64,000 bases of DNA from Litsea cubeba (GCA_012931725.1 CM022945.1:101687951-101751950); one strand, 5' to 3'; positions 51,001 through 53,723 are shown, numbered from the stretch's first letter. Program-made: numbers and translations. Notes: generated by a model from the sequence alone, not told the origin.

Positions 51001-53723
51001 AGTATCCTGTCCACAGCAAATGCATGGTTTACTGTGTTAGTGTCCCTATAGTATGTCGCCAGCTTGTTGGTGATTGAGAATTATTGTGGTGTGATCCACT
51101 GTGGTTGGTGTCCAAAAATATCTTGTTTTGTGTGATCCTTGCTTTTAAACCAGTGACCTGCAGACAGAAGACTTAAAAGAGTCTTATGCACTTTTACCGA
51201 TGTGTCTTGTTCCTGTGTAGATTGGGATTGTTTGTTTGGGTTGTCTCAATAATACAGAGAATTGCCAGGGAAGGCCGAAAGAAATGGATTACAAGAGTCT
51301 TATCCCCAAATCGGGTGTTCCGTGTGGTATGGGATTCCGGATTTGGGGCGTGACACTGAGTCATACCAACTTGTGTTAGCAAGGAGTCAGTCTGATTTCG
51401 AACTATGCACAGGCCACCAAAGGCCACTTGGCCCACCAATGTCTCTAGATTGCCCCACTTTATCAGCTTTATGTGATGAAGATTACAAGGATCCACACTT
51501 AATTGTCTGAATATATATTTACATGGACAATATTCCTATGCATCTGACCATGCGCACCACAGTGTGGCACTGGCCCACTTTGCCACTGATTTGAGTGGAC
51601 AATCGCCGCGCCCCCCCCCCCCCCCCCCCCCCCCTAAACAAAAAAAGATCTGTGGGGCCCCTGCAGCCAGTATGCACAGTAAGACCGTACACACCAGATG
51701 CACAAGAATATATGCATGCATGCATGTATGTATTGTATATATAGAAAGATCTGTGAGGCCCACTTGATGGTCACAGGGACCCATCTAGTGGTCACCAGAC
51801 CCTTGTGTTTGCAACCTTCTGAATGGACTGGACCATTGGATCAACTATGCACCTGTTTTTAACAGTGAGATTTTTTGGGCCTTTGATCAAGGGTTTAGGA
51901 TGATCACATGAGCCCCCGTCACCGTACGACAGTAGGGCCCACGCCCCATCCCCAAGGGGGCTCCACAGTGAGGTGTGCATGGAGAGCTAACATGTGATAA
52001 TTCTTATATACCTATTTGTAGATTAACATTTTGAGCCATCAGACGTTTTGTCGCTAAGCCATGGTTGCATATGTACTGAATCCTGCACCTCAATGAACTA
52101 TGCATTTGCTGAGGCCTAGGGCTAGGAGGCTAGGACCCTATAGTCCCAAGATTGGAAGGTGCTATTTCTCTGGTTCTATTTGGTTTTAGAACACTGACTG
52201 TTGCTAGCATGCAGATGATAGAAACGGTCAGCGGTGATCTTTTCTTGAATCGCGGGAATCCACCATGGTGGTCCTTCCATGATGCAAATGCAACTGATTT
52301 GGGAGGCTGTGGAGAGTTGACTGGACCAACGGCTATCATCGTGTCTGAAGAGACACCACGTATGTTCTTGATTGCAAATACCTTTTGCTAGCTGATTGTC
52401 ATGTGATTTTTTCTCATGTTCCGGATAGTCCTATAGAATGGCATATTAACTTTCTTGCGATTCTCATTTAGTGCATTCTACTATTTCAGAGGGTATTCTT
52501 GGTGAAACTCTCAGCAAGTTCAGCATTTGGGGTATATATATCACATTTGTGCTGGCAGTCGGCCGGTTTATAAGAATTCAGTGCTCTGACCTGCGAATGA
52601 GAATACCCTATGAAAATCTTCCTTCTTGTGACAGGTAATACGACTCTTGTTTTTTACCCAAGTTTATTAGTCATCTATGAAATGTTACAATTGCAGTTGA
52701 AAAACTACAAGCATTATAGATTCTCCTCCCATCATCGCTACAGTAATCGTTAATTCAATCATGCATACTTCAATTTTATGTATGAATTAAAGTACATCAA
52801 TCAATGTATACATGAGTCTTAGAAATTCACCAATTTCCAATTTGTTAATTATCATCAATCATTAGTCCTCTAGCTGCCAAGCTTGAGAACCTCCATGCTA
52901 TTTCCATTTTGTATACACACACACACACACACACACACTTCACTATATGATAAATAGAAATATTACCTCTATCAGACTTCATAGTTCAAACAGACAAAAG
53001 AGTAGCTTTGGTCTAATCAGACTCCACTACATAATTGCAAGTAAGGTTGCAGGTTAGAGCATGTTACTGATTAAAAAAGAAAAAAACCAACAACAAAATA
53101 ACACAATATGGGAGGTTTCCTTCTGTAACAACAGAAAGATACATCTAAACAGAGGAATTGTATGGAAAAGATGCGTGTTTAAATGCATTTTGGAATCATG
53201 TGCATCCATAAGTGGCATGTGGAATGAAACCTAATCCTTTTAGGGAATCTTCATTTCTACTGAATTTGAAATGGAATGAAACTTAATCTTTCTAGGCAAT
53301 TTGAAAAAAAAATAGTAAATTTTTTGTTGTTTCTACTGAATTTTTTCGCCAAACCTCAAAAAAAGTATGAAATTTCTACTGAATTTTTTCCACTAACCTC
53401 AAAATAGATTAATTTTATAACTTTATGTTTCATGAAGCACCTCACTGACCATGAATGCCAATTAACTGTCTCTATCAGCAATTATACTTTACATGACCCA
53501 AGTGTAATAATTTTTAAGCTGACTCCAGATAGCATAAACTATAATGACGATGATCACGGTGAGCTGAAGTGTAAGTGTTGATTGCAGGTTGATAGCAATC
53601 TGTGAGGACATCTATGCTGCAAGGGCAGAAGGCGAGCTAGAAGTCGAAGAAGTTCTTTACTGGACACTTATAAAGATTTACAGGTCACCACACATGCTTC
53701 TTGAGTACACGCAACCCGACTAA
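2875..53723 (+). CDS. PIEZO1: PIEZO mechanosensitive ion channel homologue (partial gene, 13 exons)
   Basis: Homologue of plant PIEZO, a very large multipass, stretch-activated cation channel. In plants it is reported mainly at the vacuolar membrane and acts in root-cap mechanosensing and tip-growing cells. Exons, each bounded by AG and GT with phases that agree: 2875-3090, 3184-3361, 4593-4721, 9744-9917, 35946-36182, 37180-38727, 40297-42818, 45410-45805, 48014-48172, 50428-50931, 52215-52359, 52490-52634, 53588-53723 (TAA). Joined length is 6489 nt, or 2162 residues plus stop, with no in-frame stop. The order of segments matches what I recall of the Arabidopsis protein (about 2,480 residues), so roughly 350 N-terminal residues lie upstream. 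P-F-x2-E-x6-W is present at 45728-45763. Nothing in the visible exons suggests a pseudogene, although one intron is 26 kb of nested transposons. The identification is firm; splice sites are inferred by eye. Confidence 0.95.
3184..3361 (+). CDS. PIEZO1: PIEZO exon: blade segment with acidic loop
   Basis: Follows a 93-bp intron and ends in phase 1. It encodes W-E-x-V-G-L-W-H-Y, then a transmembrane helix rich in F, L and V, and finishes in a short acidic loop (T-D-E-D-G-G). The conserved W-H-Y-x-I-P-G-F-F-L-L-A-Q-F pattern is characteristic of plant PIEZO. The open frame that runs past the donor to about 3498 is intronic read-through. Confidence 0.93.
3362..4592. other. PIEZO intron, 1231 bp
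   Basis: GT-AG intron with a T12 tract near 3900 and a diverged tandem duplication covering its 3' end (separate entry). I see no transposon coding sequence and no gene. Confidence 0.7.
4330..4592 (+). repeat. Tandem duplication of the 3' splice-site region
   Basis: Two diverged copies with a 132-140 bp offset. An ACTTTGTTCTATCATG block occurs at about 4333 and 4465. A block TTATTCTAGACCCCATAAAT followed by pyrimidines and CTTGAATTGC ends at 4450 and at 4590. The downstream copy is followed by AG and is the acceptor used for the exon at 4593. The upstream copy is followed by CG, so the duplicated acceptor is not usable. Confidence 0.8.
4593..4721 (+). CDS. PIEZO1: PIEZO exon: W-G-L-R-K-C-S-R blade segment
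   Basis: A 129-nt exon with phase 1 at entry and phase 1 at exit. It encodes E-E-T-K-V-L-I-V-A-T-V-A-W-G-L-R-K-C-S-R-A-I and a following hydrophobic helix, a strongly conserved plant PIEZO segment. The donor is the GT of an A|GTATGA site at 4722. The alternative read-through frame meets divergent intron sequence. Confidence 0.92.
4722..5935. other. PIEZO intron sequence upstream of the RTE LINE
   Basis: AT-rich intron sequence with no recognisable coding homology on either strand. The short open frames here look like chance. The stretch ends at the left target-site duplication of the RTE element. Confidence 0.6.
5936..9168 (-). mobile_element. Near-full-length RTE-clade LINE with target-site duplication
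   Basis: Antisense insertion in the 5.0-kb PIEZO intron. A 19-nt direct repeat, identical except for one A/G difference, flanks it at 5936-5954 and 9150-9168, leaving an element of 3195 bp, which suits a full-length RTE LINE. Its 3' end (plus-strand left end, 5955-5980) is an AACCA-type pentanucleotide tract rather than poly(A), as expected for RTE-type elements. One ORF region covers almost its entire length. Damage is light (one stop, one short duplication), so the copy is fairly recent. Ends and orientation are well supported. Confidence 0.93.
5990..9038 (-). pseudogene. RTE LINE endonuclease-reverse transcriptase ORF, disrupted
   Basis: Encodes an apurinic-type endonuclease followed by reverse transcriptase, which copy the LINE RNA into a nicked target. 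The first block, 9038-7458, carries the L-G-T-W-N-I-G-S start of the endonuclease, C-L-Q-E-T-R-W, G-G-D-L-N-G-H-V-G and the terminal S-Q-H-R. The second, 7442-6408, has G-P-D-G-I-P, the D-L-E-K-A-Y-D-R-V-P box and F-A-D-D at 6759-6770. The last block, 6475-5990, has the W-F-G-H-V-x-R-R tail. Blocks one and two share a frame and are separated by a single TAA at 7458-7460. The final block is shifted by what looks like a 7-nt duplication of a GGAAAAA motif near 6420. The putative start M at 9038 is the first in-frame ATG. Confidence 0.92.
9169..9743. other. PIEZO intron, 3' part
   Basis: AT-rich intron sequence with two T-rich homopolymer tracts (near 9517 and 9610), ending in the CAG acceptor at 9741-9743. 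Nothing else is recognised. Confidence 0.65.
9744..9917 (+). CDS. PIEZO1: PIEZO exon: blade segment before the giant intron
   Basis: Entry phase 1, exit phase 1, donor at 9918 (GTAAGT). It encodes a V-F-F-L-V-F-L-L helix, a basic loop K-V-S-K-K-M-R-Q-A, then L-I-L-L-C-E-S-H-F-A-I-L-Y-I-L. The last base pairs with the first two of the exon at 35946 to restore a glycine codon, so the 26,028-bp intron that follows is phase-consistent. Confidence 0.92.
9918..10738. other. Start of the 26-kb PIEZO intron
   Basis: AT-rich sequence after the GTAAGT donor. I recognise nothing here on either strand. The transposon block begins further downstream. Confidence 0.6.
10739..10853 (+). pseudogene. L1-type LINE RNase H fragment
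   Basis: A short frame reads M-K-L-N-F-D-R-S-S-F-R-N-P-C-P followed by V-R-D, resembling the K-L-N-F-D-G-S-S-x-G-N-P-G-P-A start of the RNase H domain of plant LINEs. The usual glycine after the aspartate is replaced by arginine and the frame stops soon after. I see no neighbouring RT, so it is a small relic. The match is short and moderate. Confidence 0.45.
10870..11240 (-). other. Possible remnant of an antisense Copia 3' end
   Basis: A CTCCCCTC tract near 11115, followed by sequence like the plus-strand view of a Copia polypurine tract and pol end, suggests the 3' end of an older minus-strand Copia element. No ORF or pair of LTRs can be shown. Copia A is inserted at its right edge. Confidence 0.3.
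11246..11498 (+). repeat. 5' LTR of Copia A
   Basis: A 253-bp LTR starting TGTCAATCC and ending ATTGTCA. It contains a TATATATA-type stretch near 11405 followed by two CT-repeat tracts. The matching 3' copy lies at 16278-16525. Confidence 0.95.
11499..11510 (+). promoter_or_regulatory. Primer-binding site of Copia A
   Basis: TGGTATCAGAGC directly follows the 5' LTR. This is the usual plant Copia site complementary to the 3' end of initiator Met-tRNA, which primes minus-strand DNA synthesis. Confidence 0.92.
12124..12955 (+). pseudogene. Copia A gag, frameshifted
   Basis: Capsid-like Gag that packages the element RNA. The first ATG is at 12124 (M-E-K-H-E). The frame breaks in an A-run near 12265, apparently by one extra base, and continues in the next frame to 12955. 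The central part reads R-D-Q-F-L-M-K-L-R, typical of this gag group. Two CCHC knuckles of form C-x2-C-x4-H-x4-C end the protein (from about 12818). The frame closes with TAG at 12953-12955, with the protease frame continuing in register after it. That stop could be a natural gag/pol boundary or a mutation. Confidence 0.88.
12956..16199 (+). pseudogene. Copia A pol (protease-integrase-RT-RNase H), broken
   Basis: Domains in order: aspartic protease with D-S-G-A-S-N-H (13193 on), pre-integrase H-x-R-L-G-H-P with C-x2-C (about 13580-13700), integrase core with H-S-D-V-W-G, D-D-Y-S-R-F and G-G-E-Y (13757-14100), reverse transcriptase with Y-V-D-D at 15293-15304, and RNase H with S-S-T-E-A-E-Y (from about 15890) ending at TAA 16197-16199. 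Lesions seen: a stop at 13526-13528 with a frame change before the pre-integrase part, a second frame change before 13748, TAA at 14432-14434 where element B has a CAA codon, and a frame change near 15885. It cannot encode functional enzymes as it stands. Confidence 0.93.
16253..16278 (+). repeat. G26 homopolymer at the polypurine tract/3' LTR junction of Copia A
   Basis: Twenty-six consecutive G follow A-rich purines exactly where the polypurine tract meets the 3' LTR. The first T of the LTR (TGTCAATCC in the 5' copy) is missing, leaving GTCAATCC. The run length may be inexact in the assembly. Confidence 0.85.
16278..16525 (+). repeat. 3' LTR of Copia A
   Basis: Matches 11246-11498 almost throughout: one A/C and one T/C difference, plus a shorter CT tract in each of the two microsatellites. 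It ends ATTGTCA and is followed by the ATGGC target repeat. Confidence 0.93.
16531..17284. other. Intron sequence between Copia A and the L1 fragment
   Basis: No coding homology was recognised. It contains TA-rich stretches near 17040-17090 and a duplicated CTACTATGTTGTT motif near 16980. Confidence 0.5.
17285..17439 (-). mobile_element. L1-type LINE 3' end (left half, split by a hAT-like element)
   Basis: Read on the minus strand this looks like the tail of a plant L1 ORF2 and its 3' region, ending near 17285. The rest of the RNase H is at 21671-21920, on the other side of the hAT-like insertion. The two parts align end to end if the insertion is removed. Confidence 0.5.
17668..17914 (+). 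repeat. Dispersed repeat, copy 1 (GCGGCCGC-rich)
   Basis: About 250 bp shared with 21066-21310 in the same orientation. Both copies share GCGCTA/CCGCTA-type motifs, ATTTTGAAAATAG, a CTTATATGGTT segment and an ending at CCGCTAC. The Gypsy LTR starts right after this end in copy 1. It probably belongs to a DNA transposon. Confidence 0.65.
17915..20510 (-). repeat. Ty3/Gypsy 3' LTR
   Basis: A 2596-bp LTR that on the plus strand starts TGTAACACC and ends GGTATTACA, the terminal pattern common in chromovirus-like plant Gypsy elements. A C-rich tract (minus-strand polypurine tract) follows at 20513-20522 and then integrase. No 5' LTR partner is in the window, so the element is truncated. Confidence 0.75.
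18461..18528 (+). repeat. 34-bp tandem duplication in the Gypsy LTR
   Basis: Two 34-bp units (18461-18494 and 18495-18528) differing at one base, containing CTCTCTCAAAGAGAG, which can itself fold. Confidence 0.85.
20592..20965 (-). pseudogene. Gypsy integrase C-terminal fragment
   Basis: The minus-strand frame reads F-L-K-V-S-P-T-K-G-V-x-R-F-G, G-K-L-S-P-R-Y-V-G-P-F-E-I, then V-H-N-V-F-H-V-S-M-L-K-K-Y and K-V-L-W-E-H-H. This is the GPF/Y-containing integrase end of plant Ty3/Gypsy elements. The frame is intact, but the element is cut off upstream of the K-V-S-P-T-K-G segment, where GCGGCCGC-type repeat sequence begins. All other Gypsy domains are missing. Confidence 0.88.
21066..21310 (+). 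repeat. Dispersed repeat, copy 2 (GCGGCCGC-rich)
   Basis: Direct copy of 17668-17914 with many substitutions. Unlike copy 1 it continues past CCGCTAC into further GCTA-rich sequence to about 21400, suggesting that copy 1 was cut when the Gypsy element arrived. Confidence 0.65.
21457..21546 (+). repeat. 45-bp tandem duplication
   Basis: Two identical 45-bp units (21457-21501, 21502-21546), AT-rich with GGGCAGGGTA at their ends, near the right end of the hAT-like element. Confidence 0.9.
21671..21920 (-). mobile_element. L1-type LINE RNase H (right half)
   Basis: The minus strand reads H-H-V-V-K-S-V-N-G-L-A-D-V-V-A-K-K, like the N-G-x-A-D-x-x-A-K end of LINE RNase H. It continues into the fragment at 17285-17439 once the hAT-like element is removed. 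Upstream of this the frame decays. Confidence 0.6.
22223..22990 (-). pseudogene. Old antisense Copia RT/RNase H fragment
   Basis: On the minus strand a Y-V-D-D box in V-L-I-V-Y-V-D-D-N-L-V-T-G-D lies near 22800-22840. It is followed by P-D-L-A-N-A-V-G-V-V-S-Q-F-M-H (near 22530) and V-T-T-Y-L-D-V-D-W (near 22400), the RNase H start. Frames shift between the blocks and the RNase H end is scrambled. There are no LTRs. It is clearly older than Copia A, B and C and is distinct in sequence. Confidence 0.8.
23107..23174. repeat. 68-bp palindrome in the position of the 5' LTR of Copia B
   Basis: Arms 23107-23140 and 23141-23174 are reverse complements at 33 of 34 positions (one A/C difference at the seventh base) with no spacer; the centre is AATT. 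The outer end is TGTCAA and the inner end TTGACA, directly next to the primer-binding site. The preceding ATCCT matches the target repeat after the 3' LTR. The palindrome is not similar to the 291-bp 3' LTR apart from its last few bases. Confidence 0.9.
23175..23186 (+). promoter_or_regulatory. Primer-binding site of Copia B
   Basis: TGGTATCAGAGC immediately follows the palindrome. It is the initiator Met-tRNA type, as in Copia A and F. Confidence 0.9.
23976..24770 (+). pseudogene. Copia B gag, interrupted
   Basis: The ATG at 23976 opens M-E-K-S-D, collinear with the Gag of Copia A. There is a TAG at 24276-24278 where A has CAG, and the same frame resumes after it. Near 24680 the sequence is deleted and shifted so that only the K-K-G-H-x4-C half of the zinc knuckle survives, in another frame; its C-x2-C half is gone. 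This Gag could not bind RNA in the usual way. Confidence 0.88.
24803..25660 (+). pseudogene. Copia B pol, part 1 (protease, pre-integrase, integrase start)
   Basis: Open frame with protease Y-L-D-S-G-A-S-N-H (about 24927), pre-integrase L-W-H-S-R-L-G-H-P (about 25315) and integrase H-S-D-V-W-G plus D-D-Y-S-R-F-T-W (about 25504-25600). The frame is cut at 25660 by Copia C, beyond which translation runs into the inserted LTR. It would be in register with 31474 if C and one target repeat were absent. Confidence 0.92.
25661..25967 (-). repeat. 3' LTR of Copia C
   Basis: 307 bp, plus-strand start TGTAATTAC and end TTCTACA. It contains a duplicated ATCTCCTAATCTATACAAGG-type unit and a duplicated GGGCTGGGCCTAGTGGGCC unit. 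The polypurine tract is the C-rich CTCCCCCTC at 25968-25976. Confidence 0.95.
25956..27795 (-). pseudogene. Copia C pol, part 2 (RT and RNase H)
   Basis: Open from the hAT-like insertion at 27795 down to a stop at 25956, just inside the 3' LTR. It contains the W-x-x-A-M-x-E-E-L start of Copia RT, W-Q-M-D-V-K-N-A-F-L-H-G (about 27180), L-Y-G-L-K-Q-A-P-R-A-W (about 27050), Y-V-D-D-M at 26919-26930 and the RNase H with A-D-W-A-G-C and S-S-A-E-A-E-Y-R-A-M. The domain is uninterrupted over about 600 residues and looks well preserved. The nominal ATG near 27818 falls inside the inserted DNA and is not a real start. Confidence 0.93.
27788..28678. mobile_element. Non-autonomous hAT-like transposon nested in Copia C
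   Basis: Element 27796-28670 (875 bp) with perfect 8-bp target repeats AAGAGAAG at 27788-27795 and 28671-28678. The ends are inverted: CTATGATGCCCGGATACGG and, on the other strand, CTATGATACCCAGATACGG. Many subterminal GGATACGG/CCGTATCC copies lie at both ends, as expected for hAT transposase sites. The inside has a GACGATGATGGTGG-type GC-rich stretch (28290-28370), T-rich tracts, and no transposase. It interrupts pol in register and is the youngest insertion in the nest. Confidence 0.85.
28679..30065 (-). pseudogene. Copia C pol, part 1 (protease and integrase)
   Basis: Open from M at 30065 to a stop at 28776. Protease W-F-L-D-S-G-A-S-N-H-M is near 29955, pre-integrase V-W-H-S-R-L-G-H-V near 29550, the integrase core has H-T-D-V-W-G, D-D-H-S-R-F-T-W and G-G-E-Y-I-S, followed by P-H-T-P-Q-Q-N-G-V-A-E-R-K-N-R-H. 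The stop arises from loss of one base in a C-run at 28776-28780. The shifted frame then continues to the hAT-like element at 28678. No Gag domain precedes the protease. Confidence 0.92.
30066..31149 (-). other. Untranslated leader of Copia C, Gag missing
   Basis: Between the primer-binding site and the protease, the minus strand carries a leader resembling that of Copia A, including a GATCATCCCTGATCA and GTGGCCCAC block near 31040-31100. A GCA/GCT-rich low-complexity stretch follows near 30090-30170. No Gag-like or zinc-knuckle sequence is seen in any minus frame. Short frames here are chance. Confidence 0.7.
31150..31161 (-). promoter_or_regulatory. Primer-binding site of Copia C
   Basis: On the minus strand TGGTATCAAAGC directly follows the 5' LTR. 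It is a one-base variant of the initiator Met-tRNA site used by A, B and F. Confidence 0.9.
31162..31468 (-). repeat. 5' LTR of Copia C
   Basis: 307 bp, identical by eye to 25661-25967. Read on the minus strand it begins TGTAGAAG and ends GTAATTACA. Confidence 0.95.
31474..33801 (+). pseudogene. Copia B pol, part 2 (integrase end, RT, RNase H)
   Basis: Uninterrupted from the Copia C insertion to TGA at 33799-33801, about 775 residues. It includes the integrase G-G-E-Y and P-Q-Q-N-G-V-A-E-R-K-N-R-H, RT with Q-M-D-V-K-N-A-F-L-H-G (about 32590), L-Y-G-L-K-Q-A-P-R-A-W and Y-V-D-D near 32845, and RNase H with A-D-W-A-G-C, S-R-S-S-T-E-A-E-Y-R-A-M and the terminal I-L-T-K-G-L-P-R-P-R-H. No lesion is visible in this half. 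It starts mid-protein, so the long open frame is not an independent gene. Confidence 0.95.
33809..34099 (+). repeat. 3' LTR of Copia B
   Basis: 291 bp from TGTCAAATAC to GTTTGACA, preceded by a GAGGGGGGG polypurine tract and followed by the ATCCT target repeat. It contains three GCTGATTTGTAG repeats near 33960-34000. No second copy exists at the 5' end. Confidence 0.88.
34105..35945. other. Intron between Copia B and the next PIEZO exon
   Basis: Mixed sequence without transposon coding domains. It contains a 103-codon open frame (separate entry), two near-identical 60-70 bp segments around 35420-35550 sharing ATATGTCATTCATATTAGTG, and ends with TGCAG at 35941-35945. The ACCAAACATGGCC end near 35155 resembles the edge of a small DNA transposon, but no partner edge was found. 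Confidence 0.5.
34866..35177 (+). CDS. Open reading frame of unknown nature, 103 codons
   Basis: Begins M-A-Y-A-T-T-K-T-G-E-R-Q-S and ends near the ACCAAACATGGCC sequence. Composition is less AT-rich than the surrounding intron. There are no recognisable domain, membrane segment or signal peptide. It could be a fragment captured by a small transposon, or chance. I do not claim that it is expressed. Confidence 0.2.
   Translation: MAYATTKTGERQSYINEERPLLVQSSRKRSSGGGILPFIPTPFARRICISDGGASDPKIISIADLNRQKSAMICCCQMWIQHKNVESGNLFTAGFVTKHGLIV
35946..36182 (+). CDS. PIEZO1: PIEZO exon: after the giant intron
   Basis: Entry phase 1, exit phase 1. It encodes S-C-W-D-F, a helix with F-F-C-A-I-Q-N-H-G, then F-S-I-L-K-E-G-L-N-K-S-V-L-L-S-V-Y, all clear plant PIEZO segments. 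The acceptor is TGCAG at 35941-35945 and the donor GT is at 36183. Confidence 0.93.
36183..37179. other. PIEZO intron, 997 bp
   Basis: AT-rich sequence with no recognised element. It ends in a long pyrimidine tract and CAG at 37177-37179. Confidence 0.65.
37180..38727 (+). CDS. PIEZO1: PIEZO exon: large blade exon
   Basis: A 1548-nt exon, phase 1 to phase 1. It encodes repeated four-helix transmembrane units, for example Y-G-T-Y-I-A-F-V-T-I-L-L, V-W-E-S-L-A-V-L-I-V-M-Q-L-Y-S-Y-E-R-R and G-L-R-G-K-V-L-V-I-V-A-C-T-L-Q-Y-N-V. A hydrophilic serine-rich loop (about 38080-38330) follows, then W-N-x-K-R-I-I-A-L-K-K-E-R-F and further helices. It ends with two cysteine pairs, H-C-H-Y-C-W and F-C-K-K-C-W. 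The donor is at 38728 (GTAATT). Confidence 0.95.
38728..40296. other. PIEZO intron, 1569 bp
   Basis: Contains a CTTT microsatellite (about 39195-39230) and a G19 run at 39534-39552. There is no transposon coding homology. The acceptor TTTAG is at 40292-40296. Confidence 0.65.
40297..42818 (+). CDS. PIEZO1: PIEZO exon: largest exon, with coiled coil and linker
   Basis: A 2522-nt exon, 840 codons plus the split codon, exiting in phase 0. It starts I-I-V-D-D-P-R. Membrane helices are followed by V-W-R-D-L-S-F-E-T-K-S-L-W and Y-D-Y-G-F-R-I-T. A highly charged helix from Y-L-E-A-E-Q-I-G-A-I-V-R-E-Q-E-K to K-S-E-M-L-N-L-Q (about 40905-41085) is the likely counterpart of the beam. A disordered acidic linker with Q-L-I-G-D-G-V-S-Q-V-Q follows (41090-41690), then more helices, and A-E-S-P-P-Y-F-L-Q near 42265. 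The donor is at 42819. Confidence 0.95.
42979..43513 (-). repeat. Tandem 217-bp repeats with tRNA-like promoter boxes
   Basis: Units start near 42979, 43195 and 43412 (the last partial), 80-90% alike. Read on the minus strand each full unit has GGTTAGCTAAAG/GGTTAGTTGAGG-like and GAGTTCGAATCCC/GAGTTCAAATCCC motifs, close to RNA polymerase III A and B boxes. This suggests a tRNA-derived SINE amplified in tandem. It is not a tRNA gene: no cloverleaf or acceptor stem forms. Confidence 0.5.
43514..44089. other. PIEZO intron sequence
   Basis: AT-rich stretch without recognised features, between the tRNA-like repeats and the duplicated 180-bp segment. Confidence 0.5.
44090..44276 (+). repeat. Direct repeat, copy 1 (about 180 bp)
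   Basis: Shares AATTGAAATGGTTAG, GAAGTTGTCCTTTGAAGTC and CACCCATTTTGAAAGGTATC with 44769-44948, roughly 90% identical. The copies are about 680 bp apart. No coding potential. Confidence 0.85.
44278..44640. mobile_element. Old hAT-like element, relative of the one in Copia C
   Basis: Body 44286-44632 (347 bp). Flanking octamers GCCTTGTG (44278-44285) and GGCTTGTG (44633-44640) agree at seven of eight bases. The left end CTTATGATACTCTGATAC and right end (complement) GCTATCGGGATACGG resemble the CTATGATGCCCGGATACGG end of the element at 27796, and GTATCCGTATCC-type subterminal repeats are present at the right. Non-autonomous and diverged. Confidence 0.55.
44769..44948 (+). repeat. Direct repeat, copy 2 (about 180 bp)
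   Basis: Partner of 44090-44276. The copies diverge right after TATCGATCA. Confidence 0.85.
44949..45409. other. PIEZO intron, 3' end
   Basis: Holds two related segments of about 65 bp around 45040-45150 (GTAATTGACTGTGYATGCA shared) and a short GT repeat near 45235. The acceptor AAG is at 45407-45409. Confidence 0.6.
45410..45805 (+). CDS. PIEZO1: PIEZO exon: anchor region with PFEW signature
   Basis: 132 codons, phase 0 at both ends. It encodes V-I-F-F-L-I-V-L-D-R-I-I-Y-L-C-S-F-A-T-G-K, then A-L-Q-I-R-Y-G-L-P, Y-R-Q-F-L-T-S-K-V-S and the conserved P-F-x2-E-x6-W motif at 45728-45763, a hallmark of PIEZO channels near the pore. The exon closes with M-Y-D-W-L-K. Confidence 0.95.
45806..46082. 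other. PIEZO intron, 5' part
   Basis: AT-rich, nothing recognised. It is followed by the 3' end of an antisense LINE fragment. Confidence 0.5.
46083..47105 (-). mobile_element. L1-type LINE fragment (zf-RVT and RNase H)
   Basis: The minus strand has A-R-A-E-A-L-C-W-L-V-V-G-like sequence with D-N-L-I-R, then S-D-I-C-S-L-C-E-K-E-R-N-T (about 46890), the zf-RVT domain. RNase H K-F-N-E-D-G-A-S-K-G is near 46590 and A-N-G-M-A-A-S-L-A-K near 46270. Frames alternate, so it is dead. It is 5'-truncated and has no RT. Confidence 0.8.
47106..48013. other. PIEZO intron, 3' part
   Basis: Contains a tandem pair of 77-bp units (47547-47623 and 47624-47700) sharing ACTCGATGTTTGGTGGCTTC. Otherwise AT-rich. 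The acceptor TATAG is at 48009-48013. Confidence 0.7.
48014..48172 (+). CDS. PIEZO1: PIEZO exon: outer pore helix
   Basis: 53 codons, phase 0. It encodes L-E-D-I-H-A-C-L-Y-L-V-K-C-D, the basic stretch N-R-A-T-H-K-Q-G-E-K-Q-T-K-M-T-K, then the hydrophobic G-I-C-L-F-F-V-L-I-C-V-I-W-A-P-M, which corresponds to the outer helix leading into the cap. The donor is at 48173 (GTGAGG). Confidence 0.93.
48173..49113. other. PIEZO intron, 5' part
   Basis: AT-rich. Around 48785-48900 there are short direct and inverted GGAAAGAAAG/CTTTCTTTCC motifs. No coding homology. Confidence 0.55.
49114..49489 (-). mobile_element. Small TRIM-like LTR element with a hairpin 5' end
   Basis: Read on the minus strand: a 112-bp hairpin in the 5' LTR position (49484-49373), TGGTATCAGTG as primer-binding site (49370-49360), about 20 bp of internal sequence, a GGTGGGGGAGT polypurine tract (about 49338-49327), then a 208-bp 3' LTR (49326-49119, TGTCACG to CGTTACA). 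The flanking GTTGG (49114-49118) and ATTGG (49485-49489) agree at four of five bases. There is no coding sequence, as in terminal-repeat retrotransposons in miniature. The interpretation is mine; the class was not confirmed by search. Confidence 0.6.
49373..49484. repeat. 112-bp imperfect palindrome in the small LTR element
   Basis: 50-bp arms (49373-49422 and 49435-49484) match in inverted orientation at 45 of 50 positions around a 12-bp spacer. The arms start TGTAACGACCC and TGTAATGACCC. Both arms also resemble the outer end of the 3' LTR at 49119 (TGTAACGACCC...GCTTTGGCTCAT), so the palindrome is a fold-back of that LTR end. Confidence 0.88.
49490..50427. other. PIEZO intron, 3' part
   Basis: Very AT-rich, with an A18 run near 50107. 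No coding homology. The acceptor CACAG is at 50423-50427. Confidence 0.65.
50428..50931 (+). CDS. PIEZO1: PIEZO exon: extracellular cap, main part
   Basis: 168 codons, phase 0. It starts M-Y-S-S-G-N-P-T-N-I-A-N-P-I-K-D-A and continues with I-Q-L-I-C-C-Q-S-D-A-S, R-P-K-G-K-E-V-V-K-Y-E and F-K-V-T-G-S-G-D. This is the beta-rich cap (C-terminal extracellular domain) between the outer and inner helices. The donor at 50932 is GTATTC; read-through to 51051 is intronic. Confidence 0.92.
50932..52214. other. PIEZO intron, 1283 bp
   Basis: Contains a C24 run (51611-51634) and a TGCATGCA microsatellite near 51713. Several GGGCCCAC/GTGGGGCCC-like motifs suggest a decayed small transposon, but I could not define its ends. 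The acceptor GCAG is at 52211-52214. Confidence 0.6.
52215..52359 (+). CDS. PIEZO1: PIEZO exon: end of the cap
   Basis: Phase 0 entry, phase 1 exit. It encodes P-P-W-W-S-F-H-D-A-N, G-P-T-A-I-I-V-S-E-E-T-P. The start is the least certain splice choice in the gene, because the first residues (M-I-E-T-V-S-G-D) are in a poorly conserved loop. An upstream AG would introduce a stop. Confidence 0.85.
52490..52634 (+). CDS. PIEZO1: PIEZO exon: inner pore helix
   Basis: Follows a 130-bp intron; phase 1 to phase 2. It encodes L-S-K-F-S-I-W-G-I-Y-I-T-F-V-L-A-V-G-R-F-I-R, the inner helix that lines the pore, then Q-C-S-D-L-R-M-R-I-P-Y-E-N-L-P-S-C-D, the beginning of the cytoplasmic C-terminal domain. 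Confidence 0.94.
52635..53587. other. PIEZO last intron, 953 bp
   Basis: AT-rich, with an AC dinucleotide repeat at about 52915-52938. The acceptor TTGCAG ends at 53587. Confidence 0.7.
53588..53723 (+). CDS. PIEZO1: PIEZO last exon: C-terminal domain and stop
   Basis: Encodes L-I-A-I-C-E-D-I-Y-A-A-R-A-E-G-E-L, then V-L-Y-W-T-L-I-K-I-Y-R-S-P-H-M-L-L-E-Y-T and ends Q-P-D with TAA at 53721-53723. This is the conserved intracellular end of PIEZO. The donor/acceptor pairing with 52634 rebuilds an arginine codon. Confidence 0.94.
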